A stretch of 64,000 bases of DNA from positions 17,270,483 to 17,334,482 of the forward strand of contig OY987249.1 of the NCBI GenBank assembly GCA_963920765.1, read 5' to 3'. Each line of letters opens with the position of its first letter. The first letter of the stretch is position 1. The position numbers and the translations under genes were made by a program. Shown here piece after piece: positions 1 to 11,839 of this stretch. Source of the DNA: Ulota crispa. Lineage: Eukaryota; Streptophyta; Bryopsida; Orthotrichales; Orthotrichaceae. Under the pieces are notes generated by a model. It had not been told where the DNA came from, ran no database searches, and worked only from the letters and a program-made list of their open reading frames with translations.

Positions 1-963
1 TCAGATGCTTGATTGTACTATGTGTAATTGACATTCATGACTATGTATGAATATGTGATCAACATTCACATTGCAAATATGAGTGAATATTTGTCTTTGT
101 TCACATATGATTTCCTATTGCTAAAAGTTTTGTTACTGTTTAGGTGGTGCAATTTTAGAATGATTAGAATCTATCACATATATTATCAGTAGAAATATTG
201 TTGTATGCAATTATAGTGAGTTCCACTATTTATAGTAGAACATGGTGCAACGTACTCCATATTCTTCATGTCTAAACCAGAGACTATCACACTATTATTT
301 GACTTCTTTAAACATGATTATGTATTTTATAATTTCCATAGACATAATACTTGCCAAGACAACGACAATGTTCCCACAACGTAAAGAATAAAGACAAAAT
401 GACTGAAAATGACAATACAGGACAAGACACCGTGTGAGATAGAACATAATATTTGCTACAAAGTACTTGAATGACACCCAATCATCCAGTCAAAAGCTAT
501 TAGCATAATATCTACACATCATTTTCAATATCTAGAAATTTCTAGGTAACAAAGCTAGAGGTCTTGCACAAACATTGGTCAATGAAGAGGTTGCCGCAGA
601 ATAACATATAATGGAGTTCACACAAGGCAATTAAAAATATAACATTAAATTGACATAGCTAGAGTTTTCCATATGCCAACATGTTTAGGAGTAGCAAGAT
701 ACGCATGAAGACAATGACTGTGGCAAAAGAAAAGTTAAGAATAACAAGTCAAGCAAAGCAATCTTGCTTTTGAAGTACTTCAAATGAAGTGTATTACGTA
801 ATGTCACCTCGGTATAGTAGCATTTTATGTAATAAGAAGCATAGAACATACGTTCTAGTGAGCTATTTGAGATTCCAAGTTAAAATTTCTTGTTGGTAGC
901 AAATGTCAAATATACGGCAACATATATACTATGCCCTTGGGACGATTAAGGGTTAAAATAAGG
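1..963. other. AT-rich spacer, no gene seen
   Basis: I see no convincing coding exon, RNA gene or clear repeat boundary in this stretch. Short open frames on both strands lack codon structure and splice context. Confidence 0.5.
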
Positions 964-2255
964 CAAAATATAAAAAATGGGCTTGACAATTGGCCAATTT
1001 TCAAAAACATGCCTGACAATTAAAAAATATTGAAAATAGGCCTCATCAACTAAGGGCAGTTGCAATGCACCTAGCAATAGTCTTGGTAATTAAGTTTGGC
1101 TTTTTATTAGATAGTGAATTTACCATAGATTTTTAATGATTTGAAGGACATTAAAAATCTTATTGTGAAAAAGTAATAAAATTTGGACTTGAACATTGAC
1201 TAATTTAGATACATCCCATCAAATGTTAACCCCTAAAAGCCCAAGGGCCCTTTTGGGGGACAAATGGGATTTTGGGCAGGTACCCATGGCTAAACTACTT
1301 TGCGTGATTTTTTGAAACTTTTATGGAAGGTGAGGAATTCAAAGATCTATGTGGGAATGTAATTTTTTGTTCATTCTAACATTTATTAAAGAAGCTAAAA
1401 ATGAACTTATGGAAAACAAGGGACTCCAGGCAGCCTAAAAACTTCTATAAAAATTGTGTTTTTTTCTCAAAATCACACCTACACGCAAACTAAAACTTCT
1501 CATAACTTTCACCTCATCTATTAAAAATGCATGATTCAAAGCTCCCCACGTCTATATAAGTCTGAAGTACCTATTTCAGATTTTTATTTGGAAAAAACGC
1601 AATTTTTACCAAAGTTTTTGGGCTGCCCAGAGTCCCCTATTTTTCAGTTATTCATTTTTAGCTTCTCTAATAAATGTTAGAATGAAGAAAAAATTACACC
1701 TTTCACAAAGATCTTTGAATTCCTCACCTTCCATAAAAGTTTCAGAAAATCACACAAAGTAGTTTAGCCATAAGTGCCTGCCCAAAATCCCATTTGTCCC
1801 CTGACGGGACAATGGGCCTTTAGGGGTTAACTAGCTTCCAAAAAAATTAGAGGTCTTTCCAAATCAAACCCAAAAAAGGAAAATTCAGCCAAGGAGACGA
1901 TAATGGGGTGTCACTATACCAATCCCTAACTCCATTTGGCTAAATTTTCCTTTTATGGGTTTGGTTTAGAGAGACCTCTAATTTTTTGGGAATCTAGAGG
2001 GATGTATCTAAATTAGTCAATGTTCAAGTCCAAATTTTATAACATTTTCACAATAAGATTTTTAATGTCCTTCAAATCATTAAAAATCTATGGTAAATTC
2101 ACTATCTAATAAAAAACCAAACTTAATTACTAAGACTATTGCCGGGTGCATTGCAAATTCACTTAGTTGATGAGGCCTATTTTCAATATTTTTTAATTGT
2201 CAGACATGGTTTTGAAATATGGCCAATTGTTAGGCCTATTTTCAATATTTTTTTG
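964..2255. repeat. Large foldback element with long inverted ends, carrying a nested TTAA element
   Basis: The left arm (about 964-1225) and right arm (about 1990-2255) are long imperfect inverted repeats; both contain the block TGAAAATAGGCCTCATCAAC. A second inverted pair, reading TTAGAGGTCTTTCCAAATCA and its complement, lies inside at about 1845-1990. The element is interrupted at 1226-1830 by a separate TTAA-flanked element. A related copy without that insertion lies at 2946-3378. Superfamily is not assigned because no clear target duplication was found. Confidence 0.7.
1230..1826. mobile_element. TTAA-flanked MITE (CCCCTAAA family), 597 bp
   Basis: The element begins CCCCTAAAAGCCC and ends GGGCCTTTAGGGG, flanked on both sides by TTAA (1226-1229 and 1827-1830). 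The terminal inverted repeats extend about 170 bp inward and are highly similar. The related foldback at 2946-3378 shows the same surrounding sequence with a single TTAA and no insertion, which identifies TTAA as the target duplication. TTAA targets with C-rich termini are the hallmark of the piggyBac superfamily; no transposase is present, so that assignment is structural only. Confidence 0.8.
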
Positions 2256-2661
2256 TTTATTCAATACTATGATTTTTCTACAGGCTCTTAAAAATCAGAA
2301 ACGTTAGATTTAAAGTAAATTATCTGAGGTTCCATACATTATAGTAATATTAGTAATGAAAAAATTGAGTTTCTTCATAAATTGATAATAAGTTAAAACC
2401 TTCCAAAAGCATGCCGACAGCAACCCTCACGCAGAGGACGTTGACCCTGACAAAGAGAGAGCACACTCATGTGAATGAGTCCACGAGGGAACTGTTTTAT
2501 ATAATCCAGTGATCGAGTGACACGCATCCTTGAATGCATGCAGGTAAAAATTACATGGACAGAACCATCCAAGTTGGCATTCATCCAGTGTATGTCTATA
2601 ATTGGTTAAAATTTTCCGGATTTTGGCGAACCTAGTATTTCTTTCAGAGTAATTTGGTGTG

Positions 2662-3490
2662 GGAATTGATATCTGTACCACACGCTTGCGACTATTTTAC
2701 CACACCGGTCAATATTTATGATATTAGAATAGGTGATGCTAAATATCACTAATCTGAAAATATTTTTTAGCAAAGAAGTAAGTTGCAACTTCAACTTTAT
2801 TTATGAAATTCAAATCCTGCTCATTGTATAGTTCAAAAAATCTAAATTCGACTTAGCATATTTTAGATTTTTTAATAGTGCTATGAGCAAGATTTAGAGC
2901 TAAAAAACAATGAAAATTGCAATTTATATATGAAGTTGTTTTTTAAGGGGAAATTACAAATAGGGGCATGAGAACATAAAATATTACAAATAGGGGCGCA
3001 ATTTCAATATAATTACAAATAAGGGCACAATTTCAAAAAGAATTATATAATTTTTCAAATTTTTTTTGGAGTGGAAATTGGTTGATTTAGATACATCAAA
3101 TTACATGTTAACTAACTTCCAAAAAAATAAAAAGTCTTAAAAAATTGCCATCCTTTTACTAACTTCTTTATTTAGGCTTGATTTGGAGAGACCTTTAATT
3201 CTTTTTGGAGATTAGCTAACATTTTGTGTGATGTGTCTAAATCATACAGCATCCAAACCAAAAAAAACTACAAAAAATTGCAATTCTTTTAAAATCATGT
3301 CCCTATTTGTAATTATTTTGAAACAATACCCCTATTTATAATAATTTACGTTTTCATGCCCCTATTTGCAATTCCCCCTTTTCAAAATTAATGGTTTTTT
3401 GTCCGTGGTCCACACCTACTATTATAGCATATATATTGACCATATAGAGTAGGTATGGTAAAATAGTTGCAAGGGAAGATATCAATTCCC
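2662..3490. mobile_element. Mutator-like MITE with GGGAATTGATAT ends, containing a nested foldback
   Basis: The termini are GGAATTGATATCTGTACC on the left and the complement ending GATATCAATTCCC on the right, with extended similarity (a CCACAC/AATATT stretch on each side). The flanks TTTGGTGTG (2653-2661) and TTTGGCGTG (3491-3499) match at 8 of 9 positions, a plausible 9-bp target duplication. The same terminus recurs at 58051-58462 with a perfect 9-bp duplication. The middle is occupied by an unrelated foldback at 2946-3378. Confidence 0.65.
2946..3378. repeat. Foldback element with tandem CCCCTATTTG sub-repeats in its arms
   Basis: The left arm reads GGGGAAATTACAAATAGGGG and the right arm is its complement, with the short unit ACCCCTATTTGTAATT repeated about three times in each arm. 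The centre (3075-3240) matches the core of the element at 964-2255, including an intact TTAA at about 3108-3111 where the other copy carries a 597-bp insertion. It is nested inside the Mutator-like element at 2662-3490. Confidence 0.65.
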
Positions 3491-3499
3491 TTTGGCGTG

Positions 3500-6400
3500 G
3501 TTTGGTGGTTTCACATAATTCTTTTATCCTATGTTGCTAGTCAAAATGCGACCACATTCTGGCGGAAATCCCCTTCCTCCAAAATAAATGGCTGAGCCAA
3601 CGGTCAAGAACAAGAGCAGGAGTTGGCCAATAGCAGCAGGGTATGAAACCGCCAAGCTGTGGTGTGCTCCATGCTTATTGATTGCAGAACAGTAAAATTG
3701 TGAAATAAACAAATCATTTGTAGTAAACAAATTTTTTAAAGAGTCCAAATGTTACCACTGAAGGGCAGTACCCATTATGTCCCAAACGTGATTAGTTGAG
3801 AGTCAAAACTTGGGAATTAGCAAATTATACTATGTTCCAAGTCTCATGTTCAAATTGATTGCATTTTGCCCCATGTGCGCAGCACTTTTTGGAAACTTTG
3901 ACACTTAGAAAGATGGAAGTTCACTCAAAGTTTGAATCAACCTTTTGTTCTTGACCCAAATTCGAGTGCAAGTTCTGCTAAAATTTATGCATAAGATATT
4001 CATGACTTTCATTAGTAACTATTTTTTGTTCCTAACAACCTGACAAAGTTGAAATCTTGTGTTGAGGTGGGATTTGCAAAGATGGGATGTGGGACGCAAT
4101 ATGAAGTAGCATTGATCATATGATAAAAGACAAAAGTATTCTCTTGAAGTCACACCTTGTGGAGTCTTCAACATCACTAAATTCACTAAATTTGAGTTGG
4201 ATGAGTGACCCACAATTAGCAACGTTGTATAAAATTCTAAGCGCCAAGATGAGATTCCCCCTATATCGTAGCAATTTTTTGAAGTTTTTGCACCAATACA
4301 ATCGGGACTTTGATCTGAGAGTCAGGTTTACAAAAATTGGAAATCTACTTGGAAGCAAAGTTCTAACAATCATTTTGCGTAAGATATTCAAGCATTTAAT
4401 AGATTATATTTGTTAATCTTTTTTTATGCATTAGTTGAGATCTAATTTCAAATCATGACTTATAGAAGTGGAACTTGGAACAGAGTGTCTAGAGCCCCTT
4501 CAAACTTAGTAAATAGAGACCAGCAACATACACTCATGGTTACTTTTTCCATTAAAGATATTTCATTTGTATGGGTTGATGATGTTGTGGAGTACTTGGA
4601 TTATCTAAGATGTGCATTTTGAATATATTTTTGATAATATCATACACATTTTTAGATGATTTTTTTTGTAACTAAGCATACAAGATAGGATAATTCAAAA
4701 GCAAGTATGTACATTACCCATATATTTATCTCTGTCAATAAATGTTCATGATATGTTCTAGTCCATCACATTGAAAGTATGGCTAATTTTTGAGAGCGTG
4801 GCATTAGACTTGGACCTCTTGCACTTTGTGCAAACAACTCAACATCCAAATGATCTTCCTAGACCTTATTAAGTTTAGGAGGAGTTTGTTTACGCTCAAT
4901 TAAAAATCAAATGACTTTGACACTATTTGAAAAATCATTTGGAGTGAGATTTACCTACCTAGACATGTTTACACTTCAAGAATAAACTTGCAAGCCAAGA
5001 AAAAGCAAACACCAAGAAGTGAATGATGACAACATATTGAAAATTAATTATGTCTAGTCAAGTGCATGATTATATTCACTTATAGAATTGATTTAAACAA
5101 AAATTTCAAGTGATAAAATCATTTCAAATTGTAATTTTTGATGTCTTGGTTATTTGAAGATACAATAGATTTTGGTGTTTTTGTGACAATTTGCTGCATT
5201 TGGTATAGAGTTTTGTTTCTGCTTTATATTTTTGAGAAGTTTAACTAATTTTAGCCATGAACTCCTTGAACAAAAGAAATAATCATTTATTCTATACACT
5301 TGGCCATCAATTTTGCAAGAAAATTTCTAAACAACCTGTGCAAAAAATCCTTTTAGAAACATTAACAAAAACCAACATTTCTTCACTAATTAGGTGTTTA
5401 TTCTTGGGCTAAAGAGTCTCATATTGTTTTTGGTATACACATCTAAGTAACTAAATATTCCTCAAAAACATTTATTTCGTTCATGAACCCTTAGTGGCTT
5501 AGTCTTTAAGAACAAAAGCCATCATGACATAGTCACATCAATTTTAAAATCGATTTGGTCTCATGAACTACATATTTAATTTGGATTTTTACTTGGTACA
5601 CAATCCTATGTGTTTGCCTACTGCTGCAAAAATATTCATTATTTAATGCCACAAAATGTGATTGAAATCATTTCCCTACAAATGATACAACGAAATTGGT
5701 GAATACAACAAGATATGATCTTTTGTACTCAGAAATTTTGATATCCAGGAGCAAGTTGAAAGAAAAAATAGCAACAGAATACTTCAAGCAGCTTTTATTT
5801 TCTTCAATCTTAAACACCATTAGCTGTGATTCTCAATTCAATTTGTATTTGTTAAGCTAAATCCATCATTTATATAATTGAACAGCAAACCACACCTTTT
5901 TAACAATATGAAAACACGTTTTTATACCTTCTCTTTCATGAAAATGTTGCAATAACAAACATAGTTGGATTTCTAAATTTCTAGTATATAATATGATTTC
6001 ATAAATCATACCATGCATTATAATCATTTAAAAGTTTCAACACAGTGAGAAACTGTAATATGAAATTGTGACTTTTAATTGGAATCTAAACATCCTTACT
6101 CTGAATTTAGAAATTGAAATGAATCGCATAACTCTTTGATATTTAGATTCTAATCTACAGACCTTGCAATTGCAAGAAGTAAACCTAAATTCTCAGATTT
6201 TGAACATAGTGTGAAGCTGCAACTATAGATTTTATGCTTTACAACGATTAAGTCATAAGACTTCACTAAGACTTGGGACCTTGATTATTGTGTGAGTCAT
6301 AGAATTTTTTTTCAGTAATTTTTTGCCACAATCTTATTTCATTTTGGCATTGACTACCTTAACAATAAAAATAGTTGTATGAAGAAATGGATGACTACCT

Positions 6401-6892
6401 TAGCTAAACTCCCAAACCCCCTCAAAGGTGGAATAAATATTGAATTAAGGCTACTACTGTAGGTTGAGAGAGCAAATTTGGCATAAAAGAATTCCCCAAA
6501 ATTTTGCCTAATTATTCTACAAAAATGCCCAATGTCAAACAAATTAAAAAATTGAAATGCCAAATATTATAAAAGTCATTAAGCTTAACTAATAATGAAA
6601 GGTCAAGGTTGATTCCTAGAGGGCTCAATCTACTCCAAATTTTATATCAATGGCTAACTTTGGAAAGTGGAAGATGCTTAGAAAATGGCTTAATTCTACT
6701 AAGAAATCTGGTTGAACTCCAAATAATAACAACCATTTTTGAAAGTGCCTAATCTTGTTTAATTACAACATTTGATGCCGAATTGGTTTTTTTCTCAAAA
6801 AAATTCAATTTGGCAAAGACTTGCCAAATTTGCTCTCAACCTAGAGTAATATAAACCAATTTAATTAATGGAAGTGCACCATTGAATGGTTC
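3500..6892. other. AT-rich spacer, no gene recognised
   Basis: About 3.4 kb with no recognisable gene. A 74-codon minus-strand frame at 3524-3748 contains a hydrophobic stretch (AIGQLLLLFLTVGSAIYF) but matches no family I know, and a 98-codon plus-strand frame at 4120-4416 is equally unsupported. Most of the region has roughly two-thirds A+T and stop codons in all frames. Confidence 0.45.
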
Positions 6893-7206
6893 TACACAAA
6901 ATAGTGCATTTAGGTTGCCTTAACAATTAGGTTACTTTACCTTGAAAAGTTATCTCATGACTCATTCTACGACCATTTAGAGATGTATGTAGCTCTTTAG
7001 ATACTAGGATTTCACATGGTTTATGGCATGGACATCACTAGTATGTTATTCCATGGTGCCATGGTTCTTGCCAAGTCCTTGTTGTTGTTAATTTTTTAAT
7101 ATTGTAGTAATTATTGATGAAAATCATTGTAATATCAATAAATATTTATATAGTGCAAAATGTCAAGAAATCAATGTTGGGCAACCTAAATGCACTATTT
7201 AGTGTA
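6893..7206. mobile_element. MITE with GTGCATTTAGGTTGCC ends, copy 1
   Basis: The left end reads TACACAAAATAGTGCATTT and the right end is its near-perfect complement, ending AATGCACTATTTAGTGTA. Three related copies occur in the window (also 7516-8023 and 33701-34352), sharing an interior with AACTCTCTAAAAACTT and TTGATGAAGATTACTGTAG in the longer copies. Only a TA is shared by the flanks, so the superfamily is uncertain. Confidence 0.65.
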
Positions 7207-7304
7207 TCTATTTTTTCTTACATGTATGCAGTCTAACGTACGTGTGGCTTGATCATAGGATATCCACAAAAATTCCTGGGTGTAAACCGCCTTTTTTGTC
7301 TTTA

Positions 7305-7442
7305 AGGTAGGTATACCCATTCCCAACCATCTACCCAATCATGTCACTATGTACCCGGGGTGGTGATTTTAGTTCTAAAATGACCACTTTGAGTACATGG
7401 TGGCAGAATTGGATCAATGGTCGGGAATAGGTATACTTGCCT
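7305..7442. mobile_element. TA-flanked MITE (AGGTAGG family), short copy
   Basis: The element reads TA-AGGTAGGTATACCCATT at its left and AATAGGTATACTTGCCT-TA at its right. It is about 138 bp, the shortest of the AGGTAGG family in this window. Confidence 0.6.
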
Positions 7443-7515
7443 TACCCCAACCTAGGTATACTGGCCTTACTCCAACCTGCACTTCTTTTTTAACTTCCTG
7501 AATATAGTATAATAA

Positions 7516-8023
7516 ATACTAGATTTAGGTTGCCTTGACAATTAGGTTGCCTTGACAATTAGGTTGCCTTACCCTTGAAAATGATCTCATCACTCATCAC
7601 TTGGTCACTTGGAAGTGCATGCAACTCTCTAAAAACTTAAATTTCACATGGTTTAGGACTTGGAAGCAACTATTTTGTTGTTCTATACTACAAGGGAGCA
7701 CTGTGAATTTGGACATTTTTTGTCAATTAGGTCATGCTCATTTGGACACCTTTATGTCAATTTGGACATGTTTTTGTCAAATTTTTATCAATTTGGACAT
7801 TTTAGTGGATTTGGATGTGTCATGGTGGGCAATTTTTCTTGAAGTGTAGCTAGAACTTTGTTGTTGTTGCTAGACCTTTAAAAATTGTTTATCACAATAA
7901 TTGTTGATGAAGATTACTGTAGTTGTTGATGAAGATTACTGTAGCAGCAGTAAATATTCAAATAGCGAAGAATGTCGAGTAATTAGTGTGGGGTAACTGA
8001 CCGAAACGCAACATTCAGTGTAG
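7516..8023. mobile_element. MITE with GCATTTAGGTTGCC ends, copy 2
   Basis: This copy carries a triplicated AATTAGGTTGCCTTGAC unit at its left end and the complement of the family terminus at its right (CGCAACATTCAGTGTA). The middle (about 7695-7845) holds an irregular tandem repeat of TCAATTTGGACATTTT. A similar TTTGGACA-rich block sits inside the unrelated element at 35401-36104. Confidence 0.55.
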
Positions 8024-8517
8024 TATTGCTTAGGGCGGAGGGCACGTGGCATGCTATGGCAACGAGCCCGCCAAGCCCGAACTGCAAATCAGGCGGGTCG
8101 CGAGTCACACCGAACGCGGACGGCAACGGCAATCGGCTTGAGAGTGGCGGGGAAATGGTGGGAAATGGTGCGCACCAGTTACTATTACGAGTTTTCTGCA
8201 ATTAATAGCGTGGGCACAACTCCAAGAATAGAGTGTCGAAATTTCAACAGGACAGCCTGAGATTCATGGCGTCCATGGCGCTAAGAACAAACAGCCTTTC
8301 GTGGCAGCCACAGAAGCAAGTCCGGCGGGAAACATGCAAACTCGGTTGCAGGCGCTCGGAGCCGCTTTGCCGCAGCATGTAGACCAGTAGATGCTTTCCC
8401 GAGGTTGGCGTATCACCGTATGTATAATCTCTTCCCTGCTCCTCCTCTACCTCATTCATTTCCTTCACTCTTTCTGCCTACCCCTGCCTGCTTCTCTTTT
8501 TTCGAGCTGCACAGCTC

Positions 8518-8549
8518 CTCTGCTCTGCTCTGCTCTGCTCTGCTCTGCT
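8518..8549. repeat. (CTCTG)n microsatellite
   Basis: About six tandem CTCTG units lie in the presumed leader of the downstream gene. Confidence 0.85.
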
Positions 8550-8691
8550 ACAACATTGCAACTCTTCTTATTCCGATCGCACTTCTCTCTTTCGTCTCTT
8601 TCGACAAGGTAATTCACTCTTTGCGTAGATTCTAGTTTTGCATTGGTTAGCAAACTTTTAGCCGCAAGTATTGTTCATTGAGAGGATTCCA

Positions 8692-9172
8692 CTTGTGCGG
8701 AATATTGTGTGAATGCGGTCGGGGATGCTGGTTTTGATCGGGCATGGTTATTGCTGAGAACATATGTAGCTGCTGGTTGTATTTATACTGCATTTGTCCT
8801 CTTAGCAGAGGATAATTTTAGCTGTGGAACCGAATTAGCCGGTTGTGTTTCTACCGCTATTTCCCGAGCATGAAAAAACTTGTGGATTTTGCTATTGCTG
8901 AATGAAATAAGCATATGAATTTTTTTCGGAGCTTGTGCGGAACATTGTGCGCCAAATGCGGTCGGGTTGCTGGTTTTGGTCGGGCATGGTTCTTGCTGAG
9001 AACACATGTAGCTGGTTTTATTTATATTTGCGTATGGCTCTTAACAGAGGATGATTTTAGCTATGGAACCGAACTAGTCGGTTGTGTTTTCTACAGCAAA
9101 TTATTAAGTATGATAAGCTTGCGGACTTTATTTTTGCTGGATGAAATAAGCCATATGAACTTTTTTCGGAGC
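8692..9172. repeat. Tandem duplication of a ~240-bp leader or intron segment
   Basis: Copy 1 (8692-8931) and copy 2 (8932-9172) are head to tail and align along their whole length. Shared blocks include CTTGTGCGGAA, GGTCGGGCATGGTT, TGCTGAGAACA, TGTAGCTG, CAGAGGAT and GAATGAAATAAGC. They have diverged by scattered substitutions and small indels, so the duplication is not recent. It lies between the pyrimidine-rich tract and the start codon of the DUF3455-like gene. Confidence 0.8.
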
Positions 9173-9547
9173 GCAATGGTAATTTGTATAGAGTAGTGTA
9201 TAATTACGTTGAGATGTTGTGAGAATTATCGGTATTGTAATGCGTTGAGACGGCGTAAACAATCCTTGTTTTGGTACTGGACTTCAGCGGCGTTTAGGAC
9301 TCACGTGTTGCACTTTATTGTGTGAATGATCATGTCGTTTGAATTTACTTTTTTCGCTCGTGATAGACTAGCTACATACGGTCCAATCATGAATGGGAGA
9401 CAATCGAAATCTGGTATGAATGAAACGTACTGAGAGGAACTGGATTTCATTGTCGCTTGCAGGTTCTTGCGTCGGAGATAATTGCAAGTACTTCACCAGG
9501 TGGTAGGGAGTTCTGCAATTTGTGGAATTCACACACTTGTGCCGAAA

Positions 9548-11588
9548 ATGTCGAAAGTGAATAGCATATTGTGCGTCTTCGTATTGCTGCTTCAATTGCA
9601 GCCATGGAGCGTACTCGCTGATGACCTTGTTCCTCCTTCAGGATACAGGTAACTCTCTAAGCTTATATGGTCATGTTCATCTCCAAGTTGTTACTCTTTT
9701 GACAGTCATCACGAGCACACAGTGATTGTCAAATCCTAATAAGGATTGTCAGAAGTAGCTTGTATTGCACACTGACACAATCTTTGATCAATGTATATAC
9801 AGCTTGGCGTTTACCGGGGAGGTATCGGGGGGCTTACAGAAGTACGTATGCAGTAGTGGCACTTGGACCAAAACTGGATCCTATGCCGACGTAGTAACTC
9901 CAACCAATGCAAATCTTGGCACCTACTGGTCCACCAACAACCAGGGAGCCGTCACTTATTTCTGGAACATCATTAACTCTGCCGGCGCCACTGGTGAAAG
10001 TGGTCAAACCTCTACTGGTCTACAAGGTATTTGAGTCTTCTACAGTGTCTATGCAGTTTATCATTGTAGAGGTAACCAGACATTGGCTATGGATAGTGCG
10101 GTGCTGTCTCATCCTTCTTTATAACCGTGGAAGTGACATTTCGTCGTGTACTTGAGCATGTAAATCCGTTCATCGGCTCTCAATAATCACATGGAAAAGT
10201 CCATGTCAGTATGTATCGTCACTGCTATTGTATTTCTCGTATAATATCAGCTTAAAATTTTGCATGTTTCCAGTTCTTACAGATTTTGATTCCTGTGTGC
10301 AGCCACTGCGTCAACAACGTTGCAAGTGTCTGCTACCAGCATCACGGAGTATTTGGCAATCGTGAACGCCCACCGCGGCACTGGAGATACGGATCGTGTG
10401 GCCTGGGTTTCCCTTACGTCAACCTCTGGTGGTTTGCCTCCCTCTAAAGCGCTTTGCTCTTCAAATGGCGCTTCATCGGGAGTTCCTTTTACAGGAGTCT
10501 TCAAATTTTACACGCAAGATCAAGTTCCGGCTCCCGTTCCTGTCGCCCTCGCTGTGCAGAGCGCAACATTTGTGCAAAACGTTTTCGTTCAAGGGAAGAT
10601 GCATTACACGTTTGTGAACGGCAAATGGTCTTACCAGGGAATTTTCGCTAATATCACTGATGTTGCCGGGGGGACTGCACTAGGACAGTTCGGAACTGTG
10701 AGTCAAAGTAAGTACGGGACCACGACCGGCACTGCGACTGTGTTTAAGTTCAAGGATCCCAACGGGTTTTGGCTTGAAGCGCAGCTCTGTGCCAATCCTG
10801 TCCAAGTATCGCAGGCCGGTGCCCCGTGGCGGTTGTTCCGCATCAGCGACTCTGGAGGCTACGTGTAAGTAGTAGCATTGTCTCATTCCCATTCTTGAAT
10901 TTTTTGAGAAATTTCTCATCGTCAATTGGAGTAATTTTACTTCGATGGAAAAAGATGTTGGATAGCACTTTCAATGGGATTCTTTGCAGAGTTAACACCA
11001 TATTCTTAAAATCGGGATAAAGGATATATTTTTTTTACAAACTTTGCATTTTTGAGAGTATTTTGGTGATTTAGAATGAGTTTTATGATTATTTCTTTAA
11101 TATCTTACATCAATGACGTAGAACCTTGAAGGAATTATTAGAAATGTCACTTTAAATTGCCAAAATACTCTTAAAAATGCAAAATTCAGAAATCCTCAAA
11201 TGTATCCGTTTTCCCATCTAAGAAATATGATGCTAGTTTGCTTTCGGTTAAGTCTTGAAATTCTCTTGATGTCAGGATTCTGTCTCGAAGCACGGTTAGA
11301 TCTCGTATAAGTCATTGTTAATTGAGGTTAGTTAGTAGCTGATGCTTTAGAAACCTTTAGTTTGTATTTCTAATTGTATCTGTAAGTCTAAGTTGAATTG
11401 CTTTAAGGAAATATTGTTCATGTCAATGATGGTAAACGTCTGTTTCTGTTGGCAGGACTCCGCTCGGAAAGTTTCGGTACCTGCGGCTTGCATCGATTAT
11501 GGGAGGCCGGCCCCCTAAAATCGCTGCCAGAACGGAGGGAATTTCCTATGGATCCGCTTTTACAGGTCTCTGCAATATGTACGCATAA
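9548..11588 (+). CDS. Secreted DUF3455-like protein, four exons, 339 aa
   Basis: Exons read 9548-9648, 9803-10026, 10303-10864 and 11456-11588, joined by GT-AG introns with consistent phase; TAA at 11586-11588 ends a 339-residue protein. Residues 1-25 (MSKVNSILCVFVLLLQLQPW...) form a signal peptide with a likely cut after VLA-D, so the product should be secreted. The body has a GGLQKYVC-SSGTWTKTG motif at about 43-57 and HYTFVNGKWSYQG at about 209-221. Both fit the Y-x-C/x-G-x-W pattern of DUF3455 proteins. PWRLFRISDSGGYV at 283-296, followed by a tyrosine and leucine-rich strand and a GG-x-P turn, fits the C-terminal signature of that family. Retaining GTAAG at 10865 would stop translation after exon 3 and drop the last 43 residues. 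The family has no established biochemical role. Family assignment is by motif recall. Confidence 0.75.
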
Positions 11589-11831
11589 TTTAATGGAGAC
11601 GGTTTGAAGACTCTTTGGTTCGTAGTGACTATCGTGCTCAATGATATCTGTAGTTTTGTTAGCGAGACTCGAGTCATTGTAGACGTCCCTCCAATTAGCT
11701 CTTCCTAGGCAGTCTTCTCCTGTGAGACATGCATCCCCGGAGTATCAACACATCGTCTTAACTTTTGTCAAGGTTTACAAGGTTGATATCTCAAGAGGTA
11801 TTGCTTATGTATACTAGCTGCCCGTGAGGAG

Positions 11832-11837
11832 AATAAA
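11832..11837 (+). terminator. Candidate AATAAA polyadenylation signal
   Basis: AATAAA lies about 245 bp after the stop codon of the DUF3455-like gene, a plausible distance for a plant 3' end. Not confirmed by any transcript. Confidence 0.35.
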
Positions 11838-11839
11838 AT

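Larger units (their letters stand above)
8024..9547 (+). promoter_or_regulatory. GC-richer promoter and leader region of the DUF3455-like gene
   Basis: Base composition shifts sharply at about 8030, from AT-rich repeats to GC-rich sequence, then to a pyrimidine-rich tract at 8425-8610 typical of plant leaders. A good splice donor (ACAAGGTAATTC, about 8605-8615) raises the possibility of an intron in the 5' untranslated region ending shortly before the start codon at 9548. A CACGTG G-box core lies at about 9303. No TATA box or start site can be placed with confidence. Confidence 0.4.

Noticed and set aside
3524-3748. 74-codon minus-strand frame with a hydrophobic segment
   Set aside because: One hydrophobic stretch alone is not enough; no homologue recognised, no splice context, and surrounded by transposon sequence.
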